DNA of 64,000 nt, from assembly GCF_008932245.1 (NCBI RefSeq), contig NZ_CP034910.1, positions 1,178,001-1,242,000 on the forward strand, read 5' to 3'. Source of the stretch: Sinorhizobium alkalisoli. Lineage in GTDB: Bacteria > Pseudomonadota > Alphaproteobacteria > Rhizobiales > Rhizobiaceae. Position numbers and translations under genes: made by a program. This document shows, piece after piece, positions 17,702 to 27,780 of the stretch; position 1 is the stretch's first letter; every line of letters begins with the position of its first letter. Under the pieces are notes generated by a model that saw only the letters and a list, made by a program, of their open reading frames with translations, was not told where the DNA came from and made no database searches.

Positions 17702-17703
17702 AT
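17679..17703. promoter_or_regulatory. Palindrome overlapping the fic start codon (candidate operator 2)
   Basis: ATTCACCGC and GCGGCGAAT (one mismatch) around 7 bases; the final AAT contains the first two bases of the fic ATG. It shares the ATTC-N-CCGC-N7-GCGG-N-GAAT pattern with operator 1. A further half-site TTGCGGTGAA lies at 17604-17613. Autoregulation by the winged-helix C-terminus of the Fic protein is the simplest reading. Confidence 0.6.
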
Positions 17704-18820
17704 GTTGGGTTATATTCACGACCGGGATGGCTGGCCGAGATTTGTCTGGAGTAACGATGCTCTGGCGGGGCCATTAGCGGCAGTCCGACATCAGCAAGGG
17801 CGCCTACTCGGGCGGATGGAAGCGCTGGGCTTTGATTTTCGTGCTGAAGCGGTTCTCTACACGCTAACTGAAGACGTTGTGAAGTCCAGTGAGATCGAGG
17901 GCGAGATTCTCGACAAGGAGCAGGTCCGCTCCTCCATCGCCCGCCGACTCGGCCTCGACATTGGTGCGCTCGCTCCTGCCGACCGCCACGTCGAGGGCGT
18001 CGTTGAGATGATGCTGGATGCCACCCAGAACTATGAGGCTCCGCTCTCCGATGAGCGGCTGTTTGCTTGGCATGCCGCGCTATTTCCGACCGGCCGCAGC
18101 GGCATGACAAAGATCATTGTTGGTGCCTGGCGTGATGAAAGTTCTGGCCCAATGCAGGTGGTCTCTGGGCCAATGGGACGAGAGAGGGTCCATTTCGAGG
18201 CGCCTGCAGCTGAACGACTTCCAGAAGAGACGGCTGCATTTCTTTCCTGGTTCAACGGGCAAGTGTCGCACGACCCGGTCCTGAAAGCAGCAATCGCGCA
18301 TTTGTGGTTTGTTACCATACACCCTTTCGAGGATGGCAATGGCCGCATTGCGCGCGCTATCGCCGATATGGCGCTCGCCAGATCAGAAGGCACCTCGCAG
18401 CGCTTCTACAGTATGCCCGCGCAGATTCGGCAGGAGAGGAAGGACTACTACACCATCCTCGAGATGACGCAGAAGGGCGATCTCGATATCACCGGCTGGC
18501 TTCTGTGGTTTCTCGGTTGCCTCAATCGAGCCTTTGACGGCGCCGAAAAAATTCTCGCCAATGTGCTCCGCAAGGCGCGCTTTTGGGAAGCGCACACCGG
18601 CCAGCTTAGTGAGCGCCAGCGCAAGGTCGTCAATCGACTTCTCGAGGGCTTTGAGGGCAAATTAACGTCGTCCAAGTGGGCCAAGCTAACGCAGACCTCA
18701 CCGGACACCGCCCTGCGCGACATCAACGACCTAGTGGCACGCGGAATTCTCATTCGGGAAGCAAGCGGAGGGCGGAGTACCAGCTACTCTCTGGCTGCTG
18801 TCGAAGAGATTCCGAACTGA
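17702..18820 (+). CDS. Fic-domain protein with DUF4172 N-terminus and C-terminal winged helix
   Basis: 372 residues. An N-terminal DUF4172-type helical region (1-~90) contains SSEIEGE, the inhibitory alpha-helix motif (S/T-x-x-x-E-G/N) that blocks the AMP-transfer site in cis. The central Fic core has the full HPFEDGNGRIAR catalytic motif (~residue 200), so the enzyme should be able to AMPylate or otherwise NMP-modify a target hydroxyl. Residues ~300-372 look like a winged helix-turn-helix (LSERQRKVVNRLLEG ... DTALRDINDLVARGIL). The start codon sits in one of two matching palindromes, suggesting self-repression. It stands alone between treY and the pca operon; its target is unknown. Confidence 0.88.
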   Translation: MLGYIHDRDGWPRFVWSNDALAGPLAAVRHQQGRLLGRMEALGFDFRAEAVLYTLTEDVVKSSEIEGEILDKEQVRSSIARRLGLDIGALAPADRHVEGVVEMMLDATQNYEAPLSDERLFAWHAALFPTGRSGMTKIIVGAWRDESSGPMQVVSGPMGRERVHFEAPAAERLPEETAAFLSWFNGQVSHDPVLKAAIAHLWFVTIHPFEDGNGRIARAIADMALARSEGTSQRFYSMPAQIRQERKDYYTILEMTQKGDLDITGWLLWFLGCLNRAFDGAEKILANVLRKARFWEAHTGQLSERQRKVVNRLLEGFEGKLTSSKWAKLTQTSPDTALRDINDLVARGILIREASGGRSTSYSLAAVEEIPN

Positions 18821-19145
18821 CCTACGGTGTCGATCAGGAAGTCCTTGGTTGGAATCCGTTCAAGGCGAGCAGTTTTGTGCGGTTCAGCCGGAGAGGGCCT
18901 TACCCGGACGCTTCCTGAGTTTAGTGAGCCACGATCACGTATTTCTCAATTGACGTCTATTGAGTAGAGAAGCGCATGAGGGGGCGCGCTCTTGTGAACT
19001 GAATAGGCGCCATGCCTGGATGGAACGGGACTGCCTCGGCCACGGTTGGAACTCTTGTCGGTGCGCAGGTCCTGGCCAAAAATCTGACTTCAATATTGTG
19101 GAAGCTCTGCCGCATTGTGGGACGAAACCCGCAATGGGCAGGGGC
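18821..19145. other. Intergenic region between convergent fic and pcaB
   Basis: 325 bases with no supported gene. One small dyad, CTCAAT-N8-ATTGAG at 18945-18964, is present; no T-run follows, so it is not a clear terminator. Confidence 0.4.
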
Positions 19146-20201
19146 TCACACGCTTCCGAGCCGGCGGATATTGGCTGCAAGCTCGAGACCGAGTCTAAGC
19201 GAGGCCGCCGTCGCGCCGACGATCTGCGGCAACAGCAGCCATTCGAGCGTCCAGGCCGCGCCGGAGCGCTCCTGCTCGTGCACCAGCGCGTGATGGATGC
19301 CGGAAACCTGCGTAGCGTTGAAGCGTGCGAGGCTCACCAGCACCTCGGCTGCGACCGGGTTCTCCTTGTGCGGCATGGCCGAGGAGGCGCCGCCGCCGGA
19401 AAGCACGATCTCGTCGCCGGCCTGCGCCATCAGCGCCACGTCCTGGCCGAACTTGCCGAGGCTGCCGGTGACAAGCGACAAGAGGTGGACGAAATCGGCG
19501 ATGGCGGAGCGCTGGCTGTGCCATTGCGGCCAATCGACCAGGGAAAGCTCCTCCGCGAGCGTTTCGCGCACCTGATCGGCCTTGTCCTCAAGCTTGTCGA
19601 GCGTGCCGGCCGCGCCGCCGAACTGCACGGCAAAAGCGCTCGCCTCCATGGCATCGAGCCTGTCCTGCTGGTCGAGCAGCGGTTCGAGCCAGGAATGCAG
19701 GCGATCGGCGACGGTGATCGGAATGGCCGCCTGCATGCGCGTGCGGGCGGTGAGCGGCCGCGGCCCCCATTGCTGTCCGCATTCCTCGAGTGCCGATATC
19801 ACGGCCCCGAGTCGGCCGGAGAAGAGTCCGGCGATCGCCTTCAGGCGCAGCATCAGGCTGGTGTCGATCACATCCTGGCTGGTGGCGCCGAAATGCACGT
19901 AGTCAGCCGCTTCTTCGCCGACGGCGCGGCGCAACTGCCGCACGAGCTCCGGCACCACGACCCCGTCGATCGCCGTTTCCCGCCGCAGCGCCGCGACATC
20001 GGGGGAAAAGCCCCGGCAGGCGGCCGTAATGCGATCGGCCGCAGCCTCCGGTATTATGGCATGCCGCGCCTCGGCCCGCGCCAGCGCCGCCTCGAAGGAG
20101 AGCATGGCGCGGATGTCGGCAGCGACTGAAAACTCCGCCGCCACCGCCTCGTCGCCGAGAAGGCCGGAAAGATAGGGATGGTCGAAGGCCGAATAGGTCA
20201 T
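19146..20201 (-). CDS. pcaB: 3-carboxy-cis,cis-muconate cycloisomerase
   Basis: 351 residues of the fumarase/aspartase superfamily, with the signature GGASSAMPHKENPVAAE (~residue 265) and HFGATSQDVIDTS (~residue 100). It lactonises 3-carboxymuconate, the product of protocatechuate 3,4-dioxygenase, to 4-carboxymuconolactone. The start is MTYSAFDHPYL at 20201. It is the last gene of pcaDCHGB, 74 bases after pcaG. It is a little shorter than many PcaB proteins (~350-450) but all signature regions are present. Confidence 0.92.
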   Translation of the reverse strand: MTYSAFDHPYLSGLLGDEAVAAEFSVAADIRAMLSFEAALARAEARHAIIPEAAADRITAACRGFSPDVAALRRETAIDGVVVPELVRQLRRAVGEEAADYVHFGATSQDVIDTSLMLRLKAIAGLFSGRLGAVISALEECGQQWGPRPLTARTRMQAAIPITVADRLHSWLEPLLDQQDRLDAMEASAFAVQFGGAAGTLDKLEDKADQVRETLAEELSLVDWPQWHSQRSAIADFVHLLSLVTGSLGKFGQDVALMAQAGDEIVLSGGGASSAMPHKENPVAAEVLVSLARFNATQVSGIHHALVHEQERSGAAWTLEWLLLPQIVGATAASLRLGLELAANIRRLGSV

Positions 20202-20275
20202 GGCACGTCTCCAGCTTTCACGTCCTCCGGCCACGCGAGTGGACGGGGATCACGGCACGACGTGCCAGGGAAGGA

Positions 20276-20890
20276 TCATATATCCAGGAACACCGTTTCC
20301 TTCTCGCCCTGGAGGTGAATGTCGAAGACATAATTAGGCGCCGTGCCGCCGGCGACAAGCGTTTGGGTGCGGTGGCGATGCTCGATCCGGCCGAGCAACG
20401 GATCCTCGGCATTCGCGGCCGGCTCGTCCGGGAAATACATGCGCGTGTGCAGGCCGAGATTGATCCCGCGGGCGATGATCCAGAAGGTAATATGCGGGGC
20501 CATCGGGCGTCCGTCCCTCGCCGGCACACGACCCGGCTTGACGGTCCGGAAGGTAAAGACGCCATCATCGGCGCCGGTCGGGCAGCGGCCCCAGCCGGCA
20601 AAGTTCGGGTCCGCGTGCCCACGGAGTTCCGAGGGCGAATTGTAGAGGCCGGCGGCATCGGCCTGCCAGATCTCGATGAGCGCATCCTTGAGCGGCACGC
20701 CCGCGCCGTCGATCACCCGGCCGGTCACGGTGATGCGTTCGCCAAGCGTCTTGTCATTCACCATCGCCGAGCCGAGATCGCTTTCATAGACGCCCGGGAT
20801 GCCGCAGAAGTTGGGCGTGAGCCCGATATGCACATAGGGACCCGCCGTCTGCGATGCGGTTTCCTTGAGGTAGCCAAGATCCTGTACCAT
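20276..20890 (-). CDS. pcaG: Protocatechuate 3,4-dioxygenase alpha subunit
   Basis: 204 residues of the intradiol ring-cleavage family: TAGPYVHIG at the N-terminus, DALIEIWQADAAG in the middle and the PHITFWIIARG strand. The alpha subunit lacks the iron ligands of the beta subunit. With PcaH it opens protocatechuate to 3-carboxymuconate. ATG 20890 follows GAGGGGGA; the upstream part of the frame lies inside pcaH. The gap to pcaH is 11 bases. Confidence 0.95.
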   Translation of the reverse strand: MVQDLGYLKETASQTAGPYVHIGLTPNFCGIPGVYESDLGSAMVNDKTLGERITVTGRVIDGAGVPLKDALIEIWQADAAGLYNSPSELRGHADPNFAGWGRCPTGADDGVFTFRTVKPGRVPARDGRPMAPHITFWIIARGINLGLHTRMYFPDEPAANAEDPLLGRIEHRHRTQTLVAGGTAPNYVFDIHLQGEKETVFLDI

Positions 20891-20901
20891 CGGTGTCCCC
20901 C

Positions 20902-22061
<1,160 letters not shown>

Positions 22062-22069
<8 letters not shown>

Positions 22070-22874
22070 GGGGCTTCTCTCCAGTCGGTACGGATTCGAA
22101 AAAGCCGCGCAGCACCGCAAGCAGCGCCGCCGGCTGTTCGATGCAGGGGATATGCCCGGCGTCGCGGATGATCTCGAAGCGGGCGCCGGGGATGAGCGCC
22201 GCGGTGGAGCGCACCAGGTCGGGCGGCGTCGAGCCGTCCTGGTCGCCGGCAATGCAGAGCACCGGCACGGCGATCTTCGCGGTCGCGTCGGTGTAGTCGG
22301 CGTCGCGGATCGCGGCGCAGGTGCCGACATAGCCCGCCACCGGCTGGCGCACCAGCATGTTGCGATAGCCGGCGAAAGCCGCGTTTTCCGGCCGGCGGAA
22401 GGCCGGCGTGAACCAGCGCTCGAGCACGCCGTCGGCGATCGCCGCAAGCCCCTTTTCCTCGACCGCGGCGATGCGTTCGTCCCACATCTCGGCCGTGCCG
22501 ATCTTGTGGGCGGTGTTGGAAAGCACGAGCGCCCGCACCAGGTCGGGGCGGCGCTGGTAAAGCGCCTGCGCGATCAGGCCGCCGACCGAAAGCCCGCAGA
22601 CGATCGCTTGTCTCACCCCGAGCCGATCGAGGAGACCGGCAAGGTCGGTGGCAAGCTCTTCGATCGAATAGGGAACCTGGCCGATATCGGAAAGACCGTG
22701 GCCGCGCTTGTCGTAAAGAACGATCGCATGATCCGAGGCAAGCGACAGGGCGACCTCGCGCCAGATGCGAAGATCCGTGCCGAGCGAGTTGATGAAGACG
22801 ATCACCGGTTTGTCCGTGACGGTGCCGATCAACCGGTAATGGGTCGCGATGTTATTGATATGAGCGATTTGCAC
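22062..22874 (-). CDS. pcaD: 3-oxoadipate enol-lactonase
   Basis: 270 residues, alpha/beta-hydrolase. The nucleophile serine is in CGLSVGGLIAQ (~residue 94), the acid in AGDQDGSTPP and the histidine in DAGHIPCIEQP. It hydrolyses the enol-lactone to 3-oxoadipate, which would then need PcaIJ and a thiolase; pcaIJ is not in the window. It is the first gene of pcaDCHGB, divergent from pcaQ, with the PcaQ box between them. Confidence 0.95.
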
Positions 22875-22945
22875 GGCGTATCTCCTCCCTCACCAAAATG
22901 ATTATTTCATCTGGTTAGGTAAAATGATATTTCGTCGGCTTCAAT

Positions 22946-22961
22946 TAACCTCAGGGTTATG
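22946..22961 (-). promoter_or_regulatory. PcaQ-binding site
   Basis: Read on the minus strand the site is ATAACC-N4-GGTTAA, an exact match to the motif described for PcaQ at the S. meliloti pcaD promoter. It lies about 72 bases upstream of the pcaD start and just upstream of pcaQ, as expected for a LysR-type activator/autoregulator. Confidence 0.85.
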
Positions 22962-22969
22962 GGTGGTCC

Positions 22970-23899
22970 ATGATCGATGCTCGGATCAAGTTTCGCCATC
23001 TGCAGACATTTGTCGAGGTTGCCCGCCAGAAGAGCGTCGTGAAGGCGGCCGAGCTTCTCAATGTCACGCAGCCCGCCGTCACCAAGACCATCCGCGAACT
23101 CGAGGACGTGCTGGGCGTCGCCGTCATCGAGCGCGAGGGGCGCGGCATCAAGGTCACACGTTACGGCGAGGTTTTCCTGCGCCATGCCGGGGCGGCCCTG
23201 ACGGCGTTGAGGCAGGGGCTCGATTCCGTCTCGCACGAGCGCGCCGGCGATCTGCCGCCCATCCGCGTCGGCGCGCTGCCGACCGTCTCGACGCGCGTGA
23301 TGCCCCACGCCATGACGCTGTTCCTCAAGGAGAACACCGGCGCCCGGATCAAGATCGTCACCGGCGAGAACGCGGTGCTCCTGGAGCAATTGCGAGTCGG
23401 CGACCTGGATCTCGTGGTGGGCAGGCTTGCCGCACCCGACAAGATGACCGGCTTCTCGTTCGAGCATCTCTTCTCCGAACAGGTGGTTTTCGCCGTGCGC
23501 GCCGGACATCCGCTGCTCTCCGGCCGGGAGTCGATCTTCGCGCATCTCGGCGACTATCCAGTGCTGATGCCGACCCGGGCCTCGATCATCCGCCCCTTTG
23601 TCGAGCGCTTCCTCATCGCCAACGGCATTGCCGGGCTGCCGAACCAGATCGAGACGGTATCCGATGCCTTCGGCCGCGCCTTCGTGCGTCAGAGCGATGC
23701 CATCTGGATTATCTCGAACGGCGTCGTCGCCGCCGAGGTCGAAGACGGCGCGCTTGCAATCCTGCCGATCGACACCAGCGAGACCCGGGGGCCGGTCGGC
23801 TTCACCATGCGCACCGACGCCATCCAGTCGCTGCCGCTCTCCATTCTGATGCAGACGATCCGCGAAGCGGCGGAGGCGGTCGTCACCAAGGGTTACTGA
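22970..23899 (+). CDS. pcaQ: LysR-type activator of protocatechuate genes
   Basis: 309 residues. An N-terminal winged helix (FRHLQTFVEVARQKSVVKAAELLNVTQPAVTKTIRELE) is written here only as a description of residues 9-47, followed by a substrate-binding LysR core. In rhizobia PcaQ responds to 3-carboxymuconate/protocatechuate intermediates and activates pcaDCHGB. It is divergent from pcaD and shares the 95-base region carrying the ATAACC-N4-GGTTAA box. A further role over the adjacent TRAP genes is possible but no second box was seen upstream of 24051. Confidence 0.93.
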   Translation: MIDARIKFRHLQTFVEVARQKSVVKAAELLNVTQPAVTKTIRELEDVLGVAVIEREGRGIKVTRYGEVFLRHAGAALTALRQGLDSVSHERAGDLPPIRVGALPTVSTRVMPHAMTLFLKENTGARIKIVTGENAVLLEQLRVGDLDLVVGRLAAPDKMTGFSFEHLFSEQVVFAVRAGHPLLSGRESIFAHLGDYPVLMPTRASIIRPFVERFLIANGIAGLPNQIETVSDAFGRAFVRQSDAIWIISNGVVAAEVEDGALAILPIDTSETRGPVGFTMRTDAIQSLPLSILMQTIREAAEAVVTKGY

Positions 23900-24050
23900 G
23901 ACCCTGTCCGGCAGAATAAGCGTCCGGCCGTTACAGCACCGCGCGTGTACGAGTGGCGGATACGACTGTAAATGGCGCGAGGCCGGGAAATGTGGTTAAA
24001 TGACGGCCAAGGCACGGCAATCGCGCCTAAGATGAAGCAGGGAGGAGAAA

Positions 24051-25166
24051 ATGCGCGAAGCAGAAGCGCCATCCCGGCGACGTTTCCTGAAAACGAGCGG
24101 ACTTGTCGCGGGATCTGCCGCCACCCTTCTGGCCGCGCCCTGGGTGCGCAAGGCCGGAGCAGCCGAAACGATCGTCTGGAAAGTGCAGACCTCATGGCCG
24201 GCCGGCGTTGGCCTGGAAACCTTCCAGAGCTGGTGCGGCAGCATCAAGGAAAAGACCGGCGGCGAACTTGAGTTCCAGGCCTTCAAGGCAAAGGATATCG
24301 TCGGCGATTTCGAGCTCTTCGACGGCGTCAAGAACGGCGTGCTCGAAGCGATGAATTCGTTTTCCTTGTACTGGGCCGGCAAATTACCGGCGACGGCCTT
24401 TCTGAGTTCCTACACCATGGGTCTGCGTTACCCGCATGAATGGGACATCTTCTTCTATTCGAAGGGCGGTCTGCAGGTGGCGCGCGATATCTATGCGGCG
24501 CAGGGTCTCTATTACGTCGACAGAATTCACCACGGCGCCAACATCATCCATTCGAAGACGCCGATCCGCTCGATCGACGATTTCAGGGACCTGAAGCTGC
24601 GCGTTCCCGGCGGCATGATCGCGGAGACTTTCGCCAAGGCCGGAGCCAAGACGACGCTGCTTCCCGGCGGCGAGGTTTTCTCGGCGCTGGAGAAGGGCAC
24701 GATCGATGCGGCCGATTATACCGGCCCGGCGGTCAACTGGGCTCTCGGCTTCCAGCAGGTGACCAAATACATCTCGATGGGACCGCCGGGGCTGATGGCG
24801 CTCCACCAGCCGGTCGACCTCATGGATTTCGCCGTCAACATGAATGTCTGGAACAGCCTGCCCGACAAGCTGAAGCAGTTCGTCGAGGACGAAATCGAGG
24901 TCTATTCGAACATTCACTTCGGGGCGATCCAGAAGGCCGACATGGAGGCCTGGCAGAAGTTCATCGACGCCGGCATCGAGATCAACCGGCTCGGGCAGGA
25001 CGATGTGCAGCGCTTCCAGGAAATCGCCGTGCCGATCTGGTTCGAATGGGCGAACAAGGACAAGGACGCGGCCCGCATCTTCAAGCTCCAGCTCGAGATG
25101 ATGGAAAACCCGACCCTCGGCTATGTCACGCCCGACATGTATCAGGGCCTGTCGGTCGATCTCTAG
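24051..25166 (+). CDS. TRAP transporter solute-binding protein (DctP/TakP family), Tat-exported
   Basis: 371 residues. The N-terminus has a twin-arginine signal (SRRRFLKTSGLVAG, cleavage near RKAGA, residue ~37). The mature part resembles TakP-type binding proteins for 2-oxo acids or related carboxylates (TSWPAGVGLETFQSW, LRVPGGMIAETFAKAG, IDAADYTGPAVNW, the last holding the region of the cation/carboxylate site). It is the first gene of a three-gene TRAP operon. A GC-rich hairpin after the stop may raise its level over the permease genes. The ligand is unproven; proximity to pca genes suggests an aromatic or oxo-acid but does not show it. Confidence 0.85.
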   Translation: MREAEAPSRRRFLKTSGLVAGSAATLLAAPWVRKAGAAETIVWKVQTSWPAGVGLETFQSWCGSIKEKTGGELEFQAFKAKDIVGDFELFDGVKNGVLEAMNSFSLYWAGKLPATAFLSSYTMGLRYPHEWDIFFYSKGGLQVARDIYAAQGLYYVDRIHHGANIIHSKTPIRSIDDFRDLKLRVPGGMIAETFAKAGAKTTLLPGGEVFSALEKGTIDAADYTGPAVNWALGFQQVTKYISMGPPGLMALHQPVDLMDFAVNMNVWNSLPDKLKQFVEDEIEVYSNIHFGAIQKADMEAWQKFIDAGIEINRLGQDDVQRFQEIAVPIWFEWANKDKDAARIFKLQLEMMENPTLGYVTPDMYQGLSVDL

Positions 25167-25238
25167 CGACAGTCCTGACCTGGGCGGCCCGGGACCTGGC
25201 TAGGCAGGGCGACCGCAGGTCTCTCCGAGGCTGATCCG

Positions 25239-25259
25239 CCCGCCCCAGTTTTGGGCGGG
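25239..25259 (+). terminator. Hairpin between TRAP binding protein and permease genes
   Basis: CCCGCCC/GGGCGGG, 7-bp perfect stem with a 7-base loop, 73 bases after the binding-protein stop and 29 bases before the next ATG. It lacks a strong T-run. It is likely an attenuator or mRNA 3'-end stabiliser that sets the excess of binding protein over permease. Confidence 0.5.
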
Positions 25260-25288
25260 TGCTTCTTGGTTTCGTGTGGGGTCGTTTG

Positions 25289-26398
25289 ATGCCGTCGCTC
25301 ACCTTTATCATGCCGCACTGGCTCTATTGGGCAAGCCTCGTGGTCTTTCCGCTGGTTGCGGCCCTCCTGGTCTATCGCGAGCGCGGGCGGCGCGAAGCCG
25401 GCCGGCCGAACCTGTTTCTCGCCTATCTGTTCCTGGTCTCCGCCGGCTTTCTCGGCATGCACCGCTTCTATCTGAGGAGCGCTTGGGGGCTGCTGTTCAT
25501 TCCCTTCTTCCTGGCAGTGCTATGGACCAGCGCCGAGGTGCGCGTGGAGCGCGAAACGCTGTCGTTTGCCCGCTCCGAAGCCCAACGGGCCGAGCGGTTG
25601 GTTACGCGCGCAACGGCCGACGTCGCAAGGAGCCGGGAAGGGGCCGCCGACCGGCTCGCCGAAGCCGATGCGGCTGCGCAGACCACACGCGCCGACCTTA
25701 CGGCGGCTGCAGCCGGCCTTGCGCGTTCCAATCGCAACGCCCGGGTCGCGGGAATTCTGCTCGGCCTGCTGCTTCTCGGCGATGCATTTCTGATGCCCGG
25801 TTTGGTCCGGCGGAGACGCGAGCGCGAGGCGGCTGCCCCCGCCGCGGCGCCGGAGCCTCAGATGCAGGCAGCCGTGCCCAGTTCACCGGTCAAGCCGCCG
25901 CTGCCGCTGCTTCGCCCGATAGACCGGCTGGTGCAGGCAACGGGTGAACTCGTCGCCTATTGGTCGGTGCTCGCCGTCTTCGCCTATTATTACGAAGTGG
26001 TCGGCCGCTACGTATTCAATTCACCGACCAATTGGGTGCACGAGAGCATGTTTCTCATGTTCGGCATCCAATACATGCTCGCTGGCGCCTATGCCTATCG
26101 CGACGAGTCGCACGTCCGGGTCGATATCGTCTACAGCCGCCTTTCGGACCGCGGTCGGGCGATCTGCGACGTCATCACCTCGGCCTTCTTCTTCCTGTTC
26201 GTCGGGACCATGCTCGTGACCGGCTGGCGTTTTGCGAATGACGCGATGGCGGTCGGCGAGCGCTCCTTCACCGAATGGGGGGTTCAATACTGGCCGGTCA
26301 AGCTCTCGATCCCGATCGGCGCGGCGCTCCTCCTGCTGCAAGGGTTTTCCCGGCTGCTGCGCGACATCGCCACGGTGGTGGCGGGAAAGGTCGACTGA
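25289..26398 (+). CDS. TRAP small permease (DctQ) with N-terminal TM2-like and coiled-coil extension
   Basis: 369 residues, about twice the usual DctQ length (~160-180). Residues 10-80 hold three hydrophobic segments with the TM2-domain mark GFLGMHRFYLRSAWGLLF. Residues ~85-150 are an Ala/Arg/Glu-rich probable coiled coil, followed by another membrane helix (~153-175) and a Pro/Ala linker. Residues ~205-365 are a normal four-helix DctQ (VVGRYVFNSPTNWVHE, then the LSIPIGAALLLLQG end). ATG 25289 is preferred to a GTG at 25259 that lies in the hairpin. The extension reads through in one frame, so it is a real fusion unless there is a sequence error. Confidence 0.82.
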   Translation: MPSLTFIMPHWLYWASLVVFPLVAALLVYRERGRREAGRPNLFLAYLFLVSAGFLGMHRFYLRSAWGLLFIPFFLAVLWTSAEVRVERETLSFARSEAQRAERLVTRATADVARSREGAADRLAEADAAAQTTRADLTAAAAGLARSNRNARVAGILLGLLLLGDAFLMPGLVRRRREREAAAPAAAPEPQMQAAVPSSPVKPPLPLLRPIDRLVQATGELVAYWSVLAVFAYYYEVVGRYVFNSPTNWVHESMFLMFGIQYMLAGAYAYRDESHVRVDIVYSRLSDRGRAICDVITSAFFFLFVGTMLVTGWRFANDAMAVGERSFTEWGVQYWPVKLSIPIGAALLLLQGFSRLLRDIATVVAGKVD

Positions 26399-26400
26399 CG

Positions 26401-27771
26401 ATGGGCCTTGATCTCCCGATAGAATGGCTGAGCCTCCTGATGTTCGGGGGGCTCGGCGTGCTCCTGCTGCTCGGGCTGCCCATGGCCTTCTGCACCGGCA
26501 GCCTCGCGGTGCTGTTTCTCTGGCTGTTCGGCAATGCGGCCATGCTCAACATGCTGCCGTCGCGGGTCTTCCCCTTCATGACGGACTACCAGCTGTCGGC
26601 GGTGCCTCTGTTCATCTTCATGGCGGCGATCCTCGAGAAGGCCGGGATCATCGAGGAACTGTTCGAGGTCATCTACAAATGGCTGGGCGGCCTGAAGGGC
26701 GGGCTCGCCTCGGCGACGGTCATCTCCTGCACAATGCTTGCCGCCATGGTCGGCGTGGTCGGGGCTGCCGAGGTGACCATGGGCATGATCGCGCTGCCGG
26801 CGATGCTGCGTCGCAATTACGATCCGGCGCTCGCCTGCGGTGCATTGCTCGCCGGCGGCACGCTCGGCATTCTCATACCGCCCTCCGTGATGGCGATCGT
26901 CTATGCCGTCGTCGCCCAGCAGTCGCTGGGAGAGCTCCTGATCGGGTCGGTGTTCCCCGGATTGCTGCTGTCGGGCATGTATGTCGCCTATGTGACGCTG
27001 CGCTGCTACATCAACCCGGCGCTGGGGCCGCCGGTGCCGCCAGCCGAGCGCGTCGGCTTCATGGAGAAGCTCCGGCTGCTTCGCGCCACGCTGATGCCGA
27101 TCCTGCTCATCATCACCGTGCTTGGGGTCATCTTCGTCGGCATCGCGACGCCGGTCGAGGCCGCCGGCATCGGCACATTTGGCGCTTTCGTCGTCTGCGC
27201 AACGCATCGCAGGCTGACCTGGCAGACGATCCGGGACGCGGCGGTCACCACGCTGAAAGCAACCGCTATGGTGATGTGGATCTTCTTCGGCGCCACCATG
27301 TTCGTTGGCTTCTTCATCCTCAAAGGCGGCCAGACCTTTGTCACCGATACGATCCTCGGCACCGGCCTGCCGCCTTACGGCGTGCTGCTCTTGATGATGG
27401 TCATTCTCTTCGGGCTCGGCATGTTCCTCGATTGGGTCGGCATCCTGCTGCTGACGGTGCCGATCTTTCTGCCGATCCTCAGATCGCTGCAGTTCGAGGG
27501 CCTGTTCGGCTTTCCCGGCATCGCACCCGCCGATGTGCCGCTCTGGTACGGGGTCATCTTCATGGTCAACATGCAGATGGCCTTCCTCAGTCCGCCCTTC
27601 GGCTATTCGCTGTTTTACCTGAAAAGCGTCGCGCCCCCGCACATTTCGATGGCGACGATCTTCCGGGCGGCCGCACCCTTCATCGTTCTGCAGGCGATCG
27701 GCGTCGGTCTCTGCATCGCCTTTCCCGCAATCGTCCTCTGGCTGCCGAAGGTGGTCTATGCCGGAGGATGA
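26401..27771 (+). CDS. TRAP large permease (DctM)
   Basis: 456 residues with about 12 hydrophobic segments. It matches DctM/TakM in FIFMAAILEKAGI, the ALLAGGTLGILIPPSV re-entrant loop and FLDWVGILLLTVPIFLP. It forms the ion-coupled channel of the TRAP system together with the DctQ partner just upstream (stop 26398, ATG 26401). It converges with the GntR gene, only 9 bases separating the two stops. Confidence 0.93.
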   Translation: MGLDLPIEWLSLLMFGGLGVLLLLGLPMAFCTGSLAVLFLWLFGNAAMLNMLPSRVFPFMTDYQLSAVPLFIFMAAILEKAGIIEELFEVIYKWLGGLKGGLASATVISCTMLAAMVGVVGAAEVTMGMIALPAMLRRNYDPALACGALLAGGTLGILIPPSVMAIVYAVVAQQSLGELLIGSVFPGLLLSGMYVAYVTLRCYINPALGPPVPPAERVGFMEKLRLLRATLMPILLIITVLGVIFVGIATPVEAAGIGTFGAFVVCATHRRLTWQTIRDAAVTTLKATAMVMWIFFGATMFVGFFILKGGQTFVTDTILGTGLPPYGVLLLMMVILFGLGMFLDWVGILLLTVPIFLPILRSLQFEGLFGFPGIAPADVPLWYGVIFMVNMQMAFLSPPFGYSLFYLKSVAPPHISMATIFRAAAPFIVLQAIGVGLCIAFPAIVLWLPKVVYAGG

Positions 27772-27780
27772 GCGAAACGA

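Noticed and set aside
26284..27642. 452-codon open frame on - opposite the DctM gene
   Set aside because: Antisense shadow with composition dominated by charged residues; the + strand gene is certain.
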